The notes under the pieces are model-generated. The model saw nothing but the letters and a program-made list of their open reading frames with translations, did not search any database and was not told the DNA's origin. Positions 11,592 to 24,056 of a stretch of 64,000 bases of DNA are shown here, piece after piece (position 1 is the first letter of the stretch; each line of letters begins with the position of its first letter). Position numbers and translations under genes: made by a program. Source of the stretch: Scopulariopsis brevicaulis (Eukaryota > Ascomycota > Sordariomycetes > Microascales > Microascaceae); contig JAGFNX010000137.1 in assembly GCA_017657125.1 (NCBI GenBank), positions 1-64,000 on the forward strand, read 5' to 3'.

Positions 11592-12221
11592 ACTGTGGCA
11601 GCTGATGGCATTGTTGATGGGAGGAGCGCGTAGGCCAGGGAGTGTTGTAGACCTTGTCTGAAGCACGTTGCGCTTCATTCCTAGGATGCGAGAAGATGGA
11701 AGCTTGGAAACCAGACATCCTTACAGGCAGTAGTAAACTTACCGTCAAGCCCTTTTACTGCCAAAACCTCTGCGCATCAAATTCGGTTCTTAGTGTAAGT
11801 GGCCGGTTTAGTAGCCCTGCTCAACGAGTCTGATTTTAAAACACGGGTCTGAAGAAGACGGGGACAAAGACTGCGGGCGGACGGGACTGGTCAAAGTTCT
11901 CGGTCGTGTCCACGGCCGAGCGACGAGCAGGGGCTTCATCCTCTGGAATTCTGCACCAATCCATCGTGCCAGGGTCACACCACGAACGCTTGGCGCGGCC
12001 CGTGACTCGCCGAGGTAACCGAAATTGCACAGCCCGTCGATTAAGAACACCATACGACACTGCCTCGCAAAATGGTTCAGTCGAGGATTCTATTTCCCCC
12101 TCTTTCCCCTCTTCCCCCACCTGTTCGCCTGCTCCCAACTACGCGAGCGGCGCTGCATCGCCAGAGGGCCCCGGGAAAACGACCGAAGCCTCCCTAAGCC
12201 CCACGATGCTATCTATAAAGT
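11592..12221. other. Intergenic region, no gene seen
   Basis: This lies between the P450 stop and the small secreted-protein start, both on plus. It contains the P450 3' end and the next promoter. Overlapping frames on both strands (for example 11836-12138 minus, 11906-12349 plus) have no domain. Confidence 0.5.
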
Positions 12222-13058
12222 ATGTCGCGGCGGGTACTAAGATTGGGCGTAGCCCTTGCCCTCGCGGGCCTTTCCACCGCGCAGACCAACCCACACTTCG
12301 AGGTAGACATCATCTTCCCGCGCAACGAGACCTACACCGTATCCGATAGCTTCCCCATCGCCTTCGCCCTTCAGAACATCACAGCGGCAAACTCAGTCGG
12401 CGACTTTATCATCAACTGGGGCATCTTAGCCCTCGAGGACGGCTACATAAATAGGGGCCGCCTCACCGACTCTGGCGCGCTAGGGGAGAAGGGCAGCCTC
12501 GACAAGGGGAATTATACCGTCCTCGTCACTTATACGGACGTCTCGGAGTGGATCGAGTACAAGAAACCAGGGGACGTGTTTGTGCTGCGCTGGAATCTTA
12601 GCTGGCCACACCGCGGCGATCAGTGCGAGGGGGAGCCATGGTGGGACGGCCGCAGCAAGGTTATCGGCGAGATCCATTTCTCGATCGAGACGGACGGGGA
12701 GCGCGAGTGGGGCAAGTCAAAGGCGGTCGAGCCTGACGTCGCGAGAGCGGGGGAGTGCCCGGTCCTCGCCTCGGTCGTAGAGATCCGGCCGAACGCGGCG
12801 AATTCGTCGTGTCCCGAGATAGTAACTGGGATGGAAGGGACGCCGTGCGACGTCGTAGTGGACAACGAACTGGCTGGAAGTATCGAGAGCGAGGTGGCGA
12901 GGTTAGCTGCACCGGCGGAGATGCCGGACGCGTATATTCCCAAGGGTAAGGACGAGGACGAGGAAGACGCCGCTGGTTTCCTCGGGCCTCCCATGGGAAC
13001 TGCGCTTGCCGCTGCTTGCGCAGTTGGGTATATGGCACTTGCGTCCTGGTATATATAG
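12222..13058 (+). CDS. Small secreted, probably GPI-anchored protein (DUF7136-like)
   Basis: Single-exon 278-aa protein of unknown function. It has a signal peptide (about 1-20, ending STAQ), then a beta-rich domain starting VDIIFPRNETYTVSDSFPI with several N-glycosylation sequons (NETY, NITA, NYTV, NLSW, NSSC) and conserved-looking Cys residues. The C-terminus has an acidic segment (GKDEDEEDAAG), small residues and a hydrophobic tail (TALAAACAVGYMALASW), as in GPI-anchor signals. The FPRNETY start is typical of the fungal DUF7136 family as I remember it; a profile search would settle that. It lies between the P450 and the PKS and is tail-to-tail with the PKS (stops under 100 bp apart). A role in the pathway is not evident. 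Confidence 0.8.
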   Translation: MSRRVLRLGVALALAGLSTAQTNPHFEVDIIFPRNETYTVSDSFPIAFALQNITAANSVGDFIINWGILALEDGYINRGRLTDSGALGEKGSLDKGNYTVLVTYTDVSEWIEYKKPGDVFVLRWNLSWPHRGDQCEGEPWWDGRSKVIGEIHFSIETDGEREWGKSKAVEPDVARAGECPVLASVVEIRPNAANSSCPEIVTGMEGTPCDVVVDNELAGSIESEVARLAAPAEMPDAYIPKGKDEDEEDAAGFLGPPMGTALAAACAVGYMALASWYI

Positions 13059-13152
13059 CAGTTTTATTACGCGGGGCCATAGGCGAGGGCTCGACCTGAA
13101 CGTCGAAGAGGTCCCTGCTAGAATCCAAATATATAAATACGAGAAACGGCTA

Positions 13153-16100
13153 CTAAGCACCAACACTAACACTCTTCGCAACCACCAACTCTCCCACAGC
13201 CGAGATAGGCACACCCCCCATAATATCAAACACAGCTAGTGGCGCCCCAAAGTCGCGCCTAATCCAGTTCCGAAGCTCCACGGCCATCAGGGAGTCGACA
13301 CCATAGCTCGAAAGCGGCTTCGAGAGCTCCACGTCCTCGGGCGACATGGACATGGCACGCGCAAGCTTGGAAACCAGCGAGCTAATAACGACTCGCACCT
13401 TGTCTTCCTCGTTTTCAGCGGCGCGGAAGAGTGCAGCCGGGTCCACCGCCTGTCCCGCCTTGGCATGCGCAGCATCGGCACCGACGACGCGTGAGAAGGG
13501 GGCGAAGAGCGGCCGCTCTAGTATAGCCGGTGGTGACTGGCCTATCGCGAGGAAGTCGGCTGGCGTCCGCAGACCTAGTAACACCTGGCTCTGCTCGGGG
13601 GTCATTGGCGGCGCGGAAGGGTCGCAGCATCGCTCCAGGACGGCAATCAACTCGCGACCGTCAATCTGCTGCATGTCCTCCGTGGCCAGGCGCTGACGCT
13701 GGAAGGCGGCCGTCTCGGCCACGATGCCGATGTCCCGCATCCAGCCGATGTCAATCGAGACCGCCTTCTGCCCGTGTTCAACGCGGTGGCGTGCCAGGGC
13801 GTCTTGGAAAGTACAGCCGCCGGCGTAGTTGGCCGTCGCCATCTGCCCGACGACCCCGGCCAGGGACGACAGCAAGATGAAGAAGTCGAGGTCCTTGGGG
13901 AGATTGCGGTGCAGGTTCCACGCCGTGTCGACCTTGGCCTTAACGGCGAGGTCCCACTGAGCTAGGGTCATGTTTGAGAACATGGCGTCCTGGAGGACTA
14001 GCGCTGCGTTGATGCAGCCCTTGACGGGGGGCATCGTGCGGGCGCAGTCGTCGAGCATGGCTTGTACCGACGGCTCCAAGGCCACATCGCACTTTGGCGC
14101 GGCGACGTGGACGCCTAGGTATTCTAGCTCGGCAACGACAGCAGCCGCCGCCTTAGACGAAGCGCCGGATCTGGATGGCACGATCAGGTGTCTTGCGCCG
14201 CGGTCTGCCATCCACTTCATGATGGCACGACCTATGCCGCCAAAGCCACCCGCGATGAGGTACGACGCCTCGGACTCAAACGTCCATGGCATTCGATCTA
14301 AAACGTATTGCTGTGAGGATGTAAATTAGTATTAAACGGCCCGGACCTACACGTGGGAGCGGTTTCGGTACTGCACTTACAGAAACAATGTCTCCTGGAC
14401 GGGGCTCAATCACAACCCGGCCAATATTCCTACCGCTCTGAACCGTTCGGAAACCCTGCTCGACCTGCTCCGCAGAAAAGGAGTGCACCGGCGTCGGCGT
14501 AGCGCCAGTATCACGCACGAACTGCATCGTCCTTTGCAACAGATCGGCCGTGAACTCCGGGTCGCCCAGGAGGATGTCACGCAGGTCCACGGCGGAAAAG
14601 CTCACGTTCCGCGCAAAGCCGGACATGGGAAGGCCCGAGTCGGCCGTGATATCCACCGTCCCGATCTCCACAAACCGCCCGCGTCGTGCCATGCACGCCC
14701 ACGAGGCACGCAGTCCGTCCCCTGACAGTGAGTTGAGCACCATGTCGACGCCGCGCCCGTTGGTAGCTCGCAGAACAGCCTTCTCAAACGACGTGTTGCG
14801 GCTCTGGAATATGTTGTCCTCGGGGACTCCCAGTACACGGACCAGGAAGTCCTTCTTCTCCTGGCTGCTAACAGTCGCGTAGACGACGGCCCCACGCATC
14901 TTGGCGACGGAGACGGCCATCTGACCGGTGCTGCCCGCCGCCGAGTGGATTAGCACCGTCTCCCCCTTTCTGACCCGCGCAATGTCCACGAGCGCGTGGT
15001 ACGCCGTCATTGCGGGGATTAGAAGTGAGGCGGCAGCCGTGAAGGACATGTTGCCGTCCTCGGGCATCCTGATCACTGACGTCGCCGGCGCGCGTGGGTA
15101 CTGGCGCATGCAGCCCGGGTAGACCATGCAGACGTGGTCACCCTCCGTGAAGGCCGACCCGACGCCGGTTCCGACTCTTGTGACGACACCCGCGCACTCA
15201 TACCCAAAGGTCCTCTCCTCCAGACGGCCTAGCGCCTGCATGACATCGCGGAAGTTGACGCCCCATGCCTTGGCTTCGATCTCGACCTCGTCGGGCGCCA
15301 GCTCCATCTCGTACGCGGCGTCCTCCGCGAAGCAAAGGGAGTCCAGCGTCCCGGCCGCCTTAATCGAGAGTGACAGTGCCGGGCCGTCGGACCAGGCCTT
15401 TTGGTGAAACTGGGGGGTGAGGAGGGCGTTGAGTTCCGTGTTGCCCTCCACGTCCTCTGCGGCCCTGCAAGTCTCGAGGAGGCCATTCCGAGCCACGTAT
15501 TCTAGCTCTTTGGAAGGGTGTGGGTCAAAGAAAGAGGCGTGGAGGACCTTGAGGATGTGCGGCGCGGTAGAGCTCGGCGTGGTTGTGTCATCCCCGGACT
15601 CGATCGCGAGACTGACGATGTGACTATCTGCGGCCTCGAGTCGCAGGGAGCGGAGGACGCCCTGCGCTTGGCCATAGAATGGCAGCTGCGGGTCGTCAAG
15701 ACCCGGTGCAGTAACCCAGAGTAGCTTCTTGGAATGGCGCATGAGGTCCTGTAGCCATGCGAGCTTGCTCTCGGTCATGCCGGACATGAACGGGGTGTCG
15801 AGGCTCGCAAGACAGAGGACAATGTCATCAGGTTCTGGCCTGGCCTCTTGGAATTGCACCAAGGATAGGATAATGATAAGGACTTCGCCGTCCAGGGTTT
15901 CCATGTGGCTGCGAACCACATCGGCTAGCTCAACCTGCGTCGCCGAGTTCTCGTCAGTAACCAGGATAACCTTGCCTTTCACCTCGGCAGGGCTTGAAGC
16001 TTCCTCCACAGCCGTCGACACGATGATGCTGGAGATATGACAGCCCTCCTCCTCGCAATCCTTAAAAACAAGGTCATTTCCCGAGTACCCGCTCTCCCGC

Positions 16101-19100
16101 AAGCAGCCGTCCCACTGCCCCTCGTCAAGAAGAGGCGACATCTTCCGCCACTCCTCGCGCGCGAGCCACCACCCAGGCGCAAGTCCAAACGAAAAGTTGA
16201 CCACGACGTCCTGCGGCGCCACGACCTCTAGTATCAGCGCTCGGCCACCAGGCTTCAGAGCCGTCCGCACATTCTTCATAGTGCCGACTAAGTCAGCGGT
16301 AGCGTGCAGGACGCTCCCGGCGACGATGAGGTCGTACGAGCCCACCTCAAAACCCTGGCTCTCGAGCGTGCGCTCCAGGTCCAGCGGTTTGAAGCTCATG
16401 CGGCCCCCCAGTTCTTTCCACCGCTCACTCGCCCGCTCAAAGAACGCGGGGGATATGTCGGTGTAGGTGTACTCAGAAAACCTTAGCCCGCCGTTCGCCT
16501 TCTCTAACGCCTGTAGCGAAGTGAGGACATGGCCCGTAAAACCGCCGGTTCCGGCGCCAACCTCAAGGATTCTCAGGCCTGGGTTCTCGTGCGAGGCCAG
16601 CTCTAGGAAGTTGACTAGCCGCGAGTCACAGATCTGGGCGAACATGTCGGCGTAGAAGACGTCGGCGAGGTTGGACTCGAAGATGACCTCGAGCGGGTCC
16701 TTTTCGCCGACTAGGATGTTCTTTAGCTCGCGCACAACGTTCGTGTGGAGCTTCCACGACGGGTGCATGTCGTCGATATCTTCAAGGCGCCGCTCAAGCT
16801 CCATGTCGCTGATGGGGGCGTTTGGGTCGTCTTTCTGAGCGGGGGAAAGCATGCTAATGTGGCGCTGTATCCACGCCATGTGCCTCTCAAGGGATACGGG
16901 GAGATTTTTGTGCTCTTCTATAGTCATGTCTCTCAGTGTCCTGGTGAGGGCAAGGTTCATGACAGACGTTAGGTCATTGTGCCGAGCGAGCATCGTTGCT
17001 TCATCCTTGACCACAGGCGTCCTGGTGCATACATCAGTTAGCTGCTGCGGGTCCAGGAAACTCAGCTGCGGTTTCCACTGGGCCTTGTGCAGGAGCTTCG
17101 GCGCCGGCGCGTTGGCTTCGTCCGGCTTGGACACGGCCGCCGAGACTATCCGCTCGATAGACATTAAGACATTCCCATCGTCGCCCAGCACATAAATGCT
17201 ACCATCCTCGCCGGAATCCCGACCCGCGTTTGCCGTTCCCATGCAGCGGAGGGACCCAGTCTGCGGGCTCTGCCAGCCAGAAGCCGAAACCCACGTATCG
17301 ACTATCCTCACCGGAACGTTGGTAGCCGACGCCGAGGCGAACGCCTGGGAGCTCGCCCTCAGCATGTGGATCACGGTGTCCAAAACTGCCGGGTGGACGA
17401 GGCTCGTCGTCCGGAACTGCGGCTTGCTGACGTCAATGCGGGCGACGGCCATGGTCTTGCCGTCCCAGTGGAGCTCGTCTAGAAGCCGGAACCACTCCCC
17501 GTATTGCAGCCCGTAGTCGGCGGCGTTTTGGTAGAATACCTGCGAGTCTACGGGTCTCATGCACGCCCCCACAGCGTACTCGTACCGACGCAGAATATCT
17601 TCGTCGAGCAGCTTCTTCTCCTTTTGTACGTCAGGCTGCGAGGACTCATCCTCGTACTGGACCTGGATGCGCGCCGAGAAGCACTCTGACCATTCCTTGT
17701 TGCGGTAGCAGAAGCCACGGATTTCCGACCGCGTCGAGTCCTTTTCGTAAGTCTCCTGTACCGGCCGGAGCTCGACTATAGTCTCCGTCCTGTCTTCCCA
17801 GGAGGCGCCCACGACGATGGGGCTCATAAAGCGCGCCTCCTTGATGGAATATCCCGCAACGGTGCGGCTTGCGGGTACCGTCTGCAGTGCTGCTTCCATG
17901 GCCATTATTAGCATGCCGGCCGCCGGGTAGACCACAGTATCACTGATCTGTACAAGTGGTGTTAGCTGGAATCATACCCAAGGACGGTGAGCCCAGACAC
18001 AGGGAGGGGGTAGTTCAATATCCTTACATTGTGGTCGGCCGTCCATGGCTCCGTTTCGACGCTCAAAAAGTTCCTCCATCTCGGCTGCAGCGGGTTCCAG
18101 TCCGACACCCGCACCCCCAACGTCTCACCGGAGACGGCACCCCGCAACCTATAGTCCCGGCTGATCCGCGACTCGGCCCAGTACTTCTGTGAGTGATCAA
18201 ACGGATACCCGGGGCAGTCGACCAGGAAAGGCCCCTTGGCTTCAGCCTGGTTTACAGCAGTAACCGATACTGTATGCCCGTGCGAGAACAGCTTACCGGC
18301 AAGCTCCATCGTGGTCTCGACGGCGTGTCGCCTTCGGTATAGCACGCTCGAGTACCGAATTTGCTTTGCGCGGGGACCTGCCCTGGCCAAGCTGTCCGCG
18401 ACTGGCCGACGGAGCGCGGCGGTAGGTCCGACCTCGACAATGTCTGTGATGCTACCTGAGAAGCCGGCCCTCAATGTGGAGGATTGCTGCGCGACTGCGT
18501 AGACAACTTCGCCAAAGCGGACCGGGGACACCATGTTGTCAACCCAGTACTGCGCCCTGGCCAGATCTGCAGGTCGAACACGCTTGCCCGTCACGGTAGA
18601 GACCATGCGAGCCGAGGCAGGGTTTCCAGCTTCAAGGCACCCCATCTTCTCTTCATAGTCTTCTGCAATGGCCAGCATTGCGGAAGAATGATATGCCACT
18701 CCTGTCTTCAGCTTCTGGGCGAATATGGAGTCCTTGTCGGCTTGCTTCTTGACACAGTCGATGGAACTCTCCGGTCCGGACAGAGTACAGTTCAGGGGGC
18801 TGTTGATGCAAGCGATGCTGACCCCCGCGCCCTCAGCACCCAACTTCTCAAGGTAGGTAGGGATCTCCTCTTCGGTGAGGTTCACTGAGATCATGGCGCC
18901 GGAAGGAGAGGCGGCAGCCCGAAGTTTTCCGGCGAGCTGACCGCGGAAGTACGACACCCTACAGGCTGACTCTAGCGACAGAGCCCCAATGGCATACGCA
19001 GCCGCAATCTCGCCGGATGAATGGCCGACTACGACCTTAGGCACAATGCCGAAGCTCTTGAGCAGCTCTATGAGCGCCATCTGGATAGCTGTAGACAGAG

Positions 19101-21823
19101 GCTGGCTGTACTCCGGACGATCAATGTTCCCACTGCTGCAAAGCGCGTCCAGTAGCTTCCATTCGCATCCGAAACTCTTATAGATGTTGTCGACCCGCTG
19201 TAGTGTTTCCGCAAAGAGCGGGTATTGGTGGATAAGATCCCAGCCCATTCCGGCGTACTGCGCTCCCTGTCCGGTAAACACGAAGGCCAGCCCGGCTTCC
19301 CCAGAGGAGCTGCTGCGCACTGGCTTGGCCGCAGATAGGATGGAAGTCTCGCCAGGTGCAGCTGACACGATGGCTGATGTGCGCCAGAGCATGTGGCTTC
19401 GCCGGGAAGCCAGTGTGTAGGCAAGTTCATCGAGTTTGGCGGTGTTGCCTGCAATGTGGCCCTTGAAGAAATCCTGTTGCTGCTCCACTGTCCGGTTTAA
19501 GGCCTTCGCGTCGGCGGCGGACCAGACGAGGAGCCGCAACTTGCCTTGGACGTTGCCGTTGATGCCGTTCAACTGCTCTTTGACGCCATTTGAGTGGCCG
19601 TTGACGCCGTTGACATTTCCATCGTCGCCATTGCAGTGTCCATTGGCATGTCCATTGGCTACACCATTGGTGTCGGCGCCATTGACACTCTCGTCAGGCA
19701 CCATCGGCCTTATACCCGTTCTGCTGGCCTTGGAGATGACAGTGTCAGATGTTCCATTGGTTGCGGCACCATTGGTGAGCGGAAGCCGGTCCGCATCCGG
19801 CAGGAGAGTGAGCGAAGCCAAGGTGCAATGGTTGCCGGAGAGGCCGCGTTCCTGGAGGTAATGGTACGCGTCGTCAAGAACAGCATGCGAGTTCGTGCCA
19901 CCAAATCCAAACGAGTTCACAGATATGCGTCGCAAGCCCTTGCTTGGCCAAGCGGTTTCTATGGTCGGGATCTTCACATTGAATACTCATTAGTCTTTGA
20001 CTCCCTATCAATAGGATGGATAAATGCAACAAGTGCGTCAGGAGTACTCACCGCAGTGTTGTAAAATTCAAGGTCGATATCAGGGTTGATCTTCTCGAAC
20101 AGCGCATGGGGCGGAATGACGCCCTTCTCCAGAGAGACTAGCAGACACGGGCTCCGTTAGCAGGTAAATTTTGGTCCCCCGGAAATCGGCGTTCTTACTG
20201 ATGGACTTAATAACGCCGGCAAGACCGCTGCTTCCTTCGAGGTGTCCGATGTTGGTCTTCAAGGAGCCGCTATAGGTTGTTTAGCACGCCAAGAACTTCC
20301 AAGCGGATACAGTTAGATGCCACCATTAGTCACCAGGCCACTTACACGTAAAGGGGCTCTCCAGCAGATCTGGAACCCCTGAAGACCCTGCCTATCGCCT
20401 TCATCTCAATCGGGTCGCCGACAGGCGTTCCAGTGCCTGGATAGTCTAGTTAGTCCCAAGCCACGCTGGCCATATCGGAGTACAAGGTCGCCTATATGCT
20501 CCCCGGCTTACCGTGGGCCTCGACGTAGCGAGTCTTGTCAAAAGAGAGGTTTGCTTTCTGGTATACATGACGTATCAACTCCTCTTGTGCCCTAGGGCTT
20601 GGCTGTGTCAGTGAGGCCGTTTGCCCATCCTGGTTCGATCCAGTAGCTCGGACAACGGAGCGGATCATGTCGCCGTCCCGCAGGGCAGCGGAGAGGGGCT
20701 TCAGCACGAGCGCGGTAAAACCTTCGCCTCGAGCATAACCGTTTGCGCGGTGGTCAAAGGTCCAACACTTGCTGTCCGGGGACAGAAAGCCGAGGTTGGA
20801 CAGATAGTGGGTCAGATCCGGAGTCAGAATCAAGCTTGAGCCGGTGACGAGCGCCTTTTGTGCCACAGGTCAGAAATTATCTCCCAGCATAATCATCTCG
20901 GAGATAAAATATAGATAATGAGAGCGGGAGGAAACATTTACGCACAGTGGAGGCTTCGCCGGCTCGCAAAGACTGGCATGCCATGTCAAAGGCGACCAAA
21001 CTGCTGGAACACGCAGTATCAATGTGGACACTAGGCCCTCTCAGGTCAAAGTACCAACTGACACGGTTGGAGATGAGCGACGACGCGGAACCAGTGGCGG
21101 CGGTCCTCTCGACGTTGTCGGGATCTTGCGAGAGGATCCTGGACCAATCGTCGGTGAAAGACGCGGAGAATACGGAAGTTCGTGACCCCTTGAGTTTCTC
21201 GGCGGGAATGCCGGCTAGGAGACCGCTCGTGTTAGAAAAGCTTATGGCTCAGTCACACCTAGAAAGCTAGTTGTCTCACCATTTTCAAAAGCGCGGTACG
21301 AAGTCTCCAGCGTCCATCGTTGCATAGGGTCGAGAGCTTCACAGTAGACATCGTCACCGTCAGCTGGCTGCTCTTAAACCTCTCAAGGACGAATTATTAT
21401 GCTATAGAAACCTACCAGCCGCTTCCTTCGTAGATATCGAGAAGAACGGAGCATCGAAAGCCGCTGGGTCGTCGCTGATAAAATACCCTCCATGGCAGTT
21501 GAACTGCACACATATGTCAAAATGATAAAATCCGCAAGCACTACTCGACAGCAACTCATATCGGTGTTCCCAAATTTCGCGTGACTCCTGCGTACCTTGC
21601 TTTTCTTGCCAGACACGAACGATTCAGCGTTCAAGCGGGACTCTGGCCAAGGCGTCATCAAGTTCCTGCGATTCTGCAGGACATCCCAGAAATTATCAAC
21701 GTCTTCAACGCCCTGGGGCAGCTTGAATGAGAAACCGATCACGGCTATGTCGTCTCCGCGGAAGCTTTTGCCGACATTTCCGGTAGGCTGTTGGTTGTTG
21801 CACTGATCTGCGATCGCATCCAT
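13153..21823 (-). CDS. Highly reducing iterative polyketide synthase (KS-AT-DH-CMeT-ER-KR-ACP)
   Basis: Core enzyme of the cluster. Exons: 21823-21596, 21503-21416, 21336-21280, 21214-20946, 20854-20512, 20436-20346, 20269-20199, 20137-20052, 19971-18028, 17947-14381, 14310-13153; total 7902 nt, 2633 aa. All joins keep frame and most introns have CTAAC/CTGAC-type branch sites. KS has C193 (DTACSSS), H328 (EAHGTGTPVGD) and H368 (KTNIGHLEG). AT nucleophile S729 is in GHSSGE. DH has H1058 (DHNISDTVVYP) and D1249 (HPAVLD). CMeT SAM motif EVGAGTGG is at about 1521-1528. ER lies at about 1930-2235 with NADPH loop HSAAGSTGQ. KR has GGFGGIG (from 2269), Ser about 2397 and Tyr about 2410. ACP is GVDSL with Ser 2588. 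There is no thioesterase or reductase domain, so release needs a partner; the FSH1-type gene upstream fits. Reduction and methylation per cycle cannot be predicted. Confidence 0.95.
19543..19776 (-). repeat. Asn-Gly-rich degenerate repeat in the PKS KS-AT linker
   Basis: This segment encodes PKS residues about 477-554. The dipeptide NG recurs about a dozen times with short variable spacing (TNG, VNG, ANG, CNG, SNG, LNG). In the plus-strand DNA this is an irregular repeat built on CCATTGG/CCGTTGA-like units. It lies between the KS and AT domains and is probably a flexible linker that has expanded by slippage. Confidence 0.75.
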
Positions 21824-22226
21824 GTTGTCGGTAACTATAGCGTGGAGATTATCGAAATGCGATGGGAGAGAAGTGACAGGTAAGATTCTGTATGCAACAT
21901 TCTCTTTCCTCAGACACGGATACGAGGTGGGTTTTACGCATTGGGTAATGAGTCGTCGTGACGATCTCACCACCACACCCAAGATGGACAGGTCCCACTA
22001 ATATCGCCCGGACAGGGGGTCGAAACGTTGCGGAGCAAGCCCCGTCACATCGCATACATTTAGCGCCGGCTTGGCGAATCCTTCCGCCCGGTACTCGGAC
22101 CGCAGGATGCCTTCCTTCTCGGAACAGGACGTGGCACCGGCACTCGAGCGGGGAAGGAAATTTTAGACTCCTATTCAGCATTCTTCACACCGGCCCGTTG
22201 GCTCGGCGCCACCCGCTCTTGGCTAG
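21824..22226. promoter_or_regulatory. Promoter region of the PKS gene
   Basis: 403 bp between the FSH1-type hydrolase stop and the PKS ATG, both on minus. The start context (AAC before ATGG) is good. Two CGG-N8-CCG inverted triplets occur at 22031-22044 and 22089-22102. Such pairs are the usual shape of Zn2Cys6 binding sites, but the spacing differs from the sites at the regulator gene, so this is only suggestive. Confidence 0.35.
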
Positions 22227-23272
22227 TCAACCGAAGGATCTCTCAAGTGTGCGGCTGATCGCGCGAAGAGCCCCCCTTAGCGCCTCATGGTGGCCCGGCC
22301 CCGGTACTTGGTGCCCATGATCGTGCACAAAGACTTCGCCACCGTCACAAAGCCGGACCAGGGATTCATGCACCTGCACTGGCGAGCTCCAGCCGGTCTC
22401 GGTCCACAGCTTATCCAGCGGCGATCGCGGGATGGCAGCTCCTCCGGTGTCGGTGCCCGCGGCAGCGGGGCCCTTCTCGCGAGAGTAGATATGGGCCGTG
22501 GGAACATGGAGTGACACCCCGTCCTTATCCGGATCCAAGCACCGGACGATACCGGCCCGGATGCCGTCCGGGTCTAACGGCGGCGCAGCGCTAAAAAAGA
22601 TCCCGCACTTGAAGCGCGCAAACGGCCGCCGCGCGTCTTCGAGAAGCAGAGTGGCGGCGACGATTCCCCCCTCGGAAAACCCCATAACGCCGTCGAACGG
22701 GCCCTGGCTCGTGATCTCCTCCATCAGATCCTCTATCATATCCTGGTACTGGCTCACGTCGGTGAGCTCCCCGAAGTACCCACACTGGAAGTACCCGCAA
22801 TCCCCGAAGTCGCAGTGCAGATACTCGCCGGCTGTTGTTGTACCTGGCCTAATGTAAGTCAAGTGTACACGAAAATCTCCTTGGACAATGGGGTCGCCGC
22901 CGGGCCTTACTTGTACCACGATCACATGGTTGCAAAGATATGCCGCCATTGAGAAAGACAAACTCATGCTCCATAAGGTCTTTACGAATATTTTCTGAAA
23001 GGGTCAGCTATAGTCAGTGGAAACTAGCTCATGCCCGATTGTGCAATTGAACCGCAACCTCGTAACATAACGGGCAACTGAAAACACCGTATTTCTTGTA
23101 TCCTGCTTTCCCCCTTTTGGTCATATCTGTCTTACCTGTTTGCATCTCAAAAACCTTGTGTTCGCTGCCTGTCAGTACGCATTCTTCTTACTATGCTGTG
23201 GCTTTCCAGACCCAGCGGTCATAACAGTACCTCGGCACACGTTGCCCTCCCATGCAAACAGAGGAACCGCAT
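22227..23272 (-). CDS. FSH1-family serine hydrolase, LovG-like polyketide-releasing thioesterase
   Basis: Probable trans-acting thioesterase that hydrolyses the chain from the PKS ACP. My model has exons 23272-23241, 23164-23136, 22994-22911 and 22843-22227, total 762 nt, 253 aa. The first two short exons supply the family start MRFLCLHG and VFEMQT, and the third gives IRKDLMEHEFVFLNGG; all phases agree. The nucleophile is GFSEGG (Ser about 105) and the catalytic His is in HDHGHQVPG (about 226). The acid usually found after the HV-G segment is not obvious (HIYSREKGP), so its identity is uncertain. It is on the PKS strand with its stop about 400 bp before the PKS ATG. LovG of the lovastatin pathway is the known precedent. 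The first intron (donor GTGTGC) is the least certain join. Confidence 0.85.
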
Positions 23273-24056
23273 CTTGGAGTCGCAGGGTCGATCCCGATCT
23301 TAGGGGTGGGGGACGGGTTGCATACGGGGGATTGGCGAGAAGGAGTTCCAACGGTTCGCGTTGCGGGTGGCTGTCAACGGGGGGAAGACCCAACTTCGGT
23401 ACGACGCAGGAGAGGGGACCCTATGACGAGGTTGGGGGTACTGCCGGTATAAAAAGAGGAGAATAAGATAAAGAAATTAATCTGAAAGACTCGGTGCTGT
23501 TGCCTGTACCCCCTAGAACCCCCTGTCACTCCGCCCGTCCCCACCTCACTACAACGTGTTAGTAAAATCATCGTTCCTTCGCTTCCCTGGGTTCAACATA
23601 CCTCGTACTTGTAAGCCAGGATCATGCATGAAGAGACATTCCCAGACGGGCACATAGAATCCCAGCACCACAAAGTGGATTGGTCGGTCTCGTACGGTAC
23701 GGACCTGCCACAGAGGCGGTATAATCCCCGGAGGGTCGGGCTAGGATACTGGAAAATAAAACAGGCTCCACCCTGTGGGTGCCAGATCGAGTTTTGGCAT
23801 CGGGGGAACCGGCGAGGCAATGATCGCCACGTGCCGGCCGGTATCTAAGCCGCCCCGATCTTCAGTACAAAGCCAAGCACCGTTAAGCCACTACCGCGAT
23901 CAACAAGTTCCCCTATCCTAGCTCCTCCTTCAAAGCTAGTGGCAGCCCTATTTCTTGGACTCAGCAGACAGTCTTTCCGCGCAGGATCGCCGAGGACCGA
24001 ACGCTGAGCACCAGACACCAAAGCACCCAGCCAAGCGCGCGTTGCGACTCTTCGAG
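23273..24056. promoter_or_regulatory. Divergent promoter region (FSH1-type hydrolase / membrane protein)
   Basis: 784 bp between the hydrolase ATG on minus and the rhodopsin-like ATG on plus. No domain-bearing frame is present. Both genes must be driven from here, so co-regulation is possible. I see no confident operator. Confidence 0.45.
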
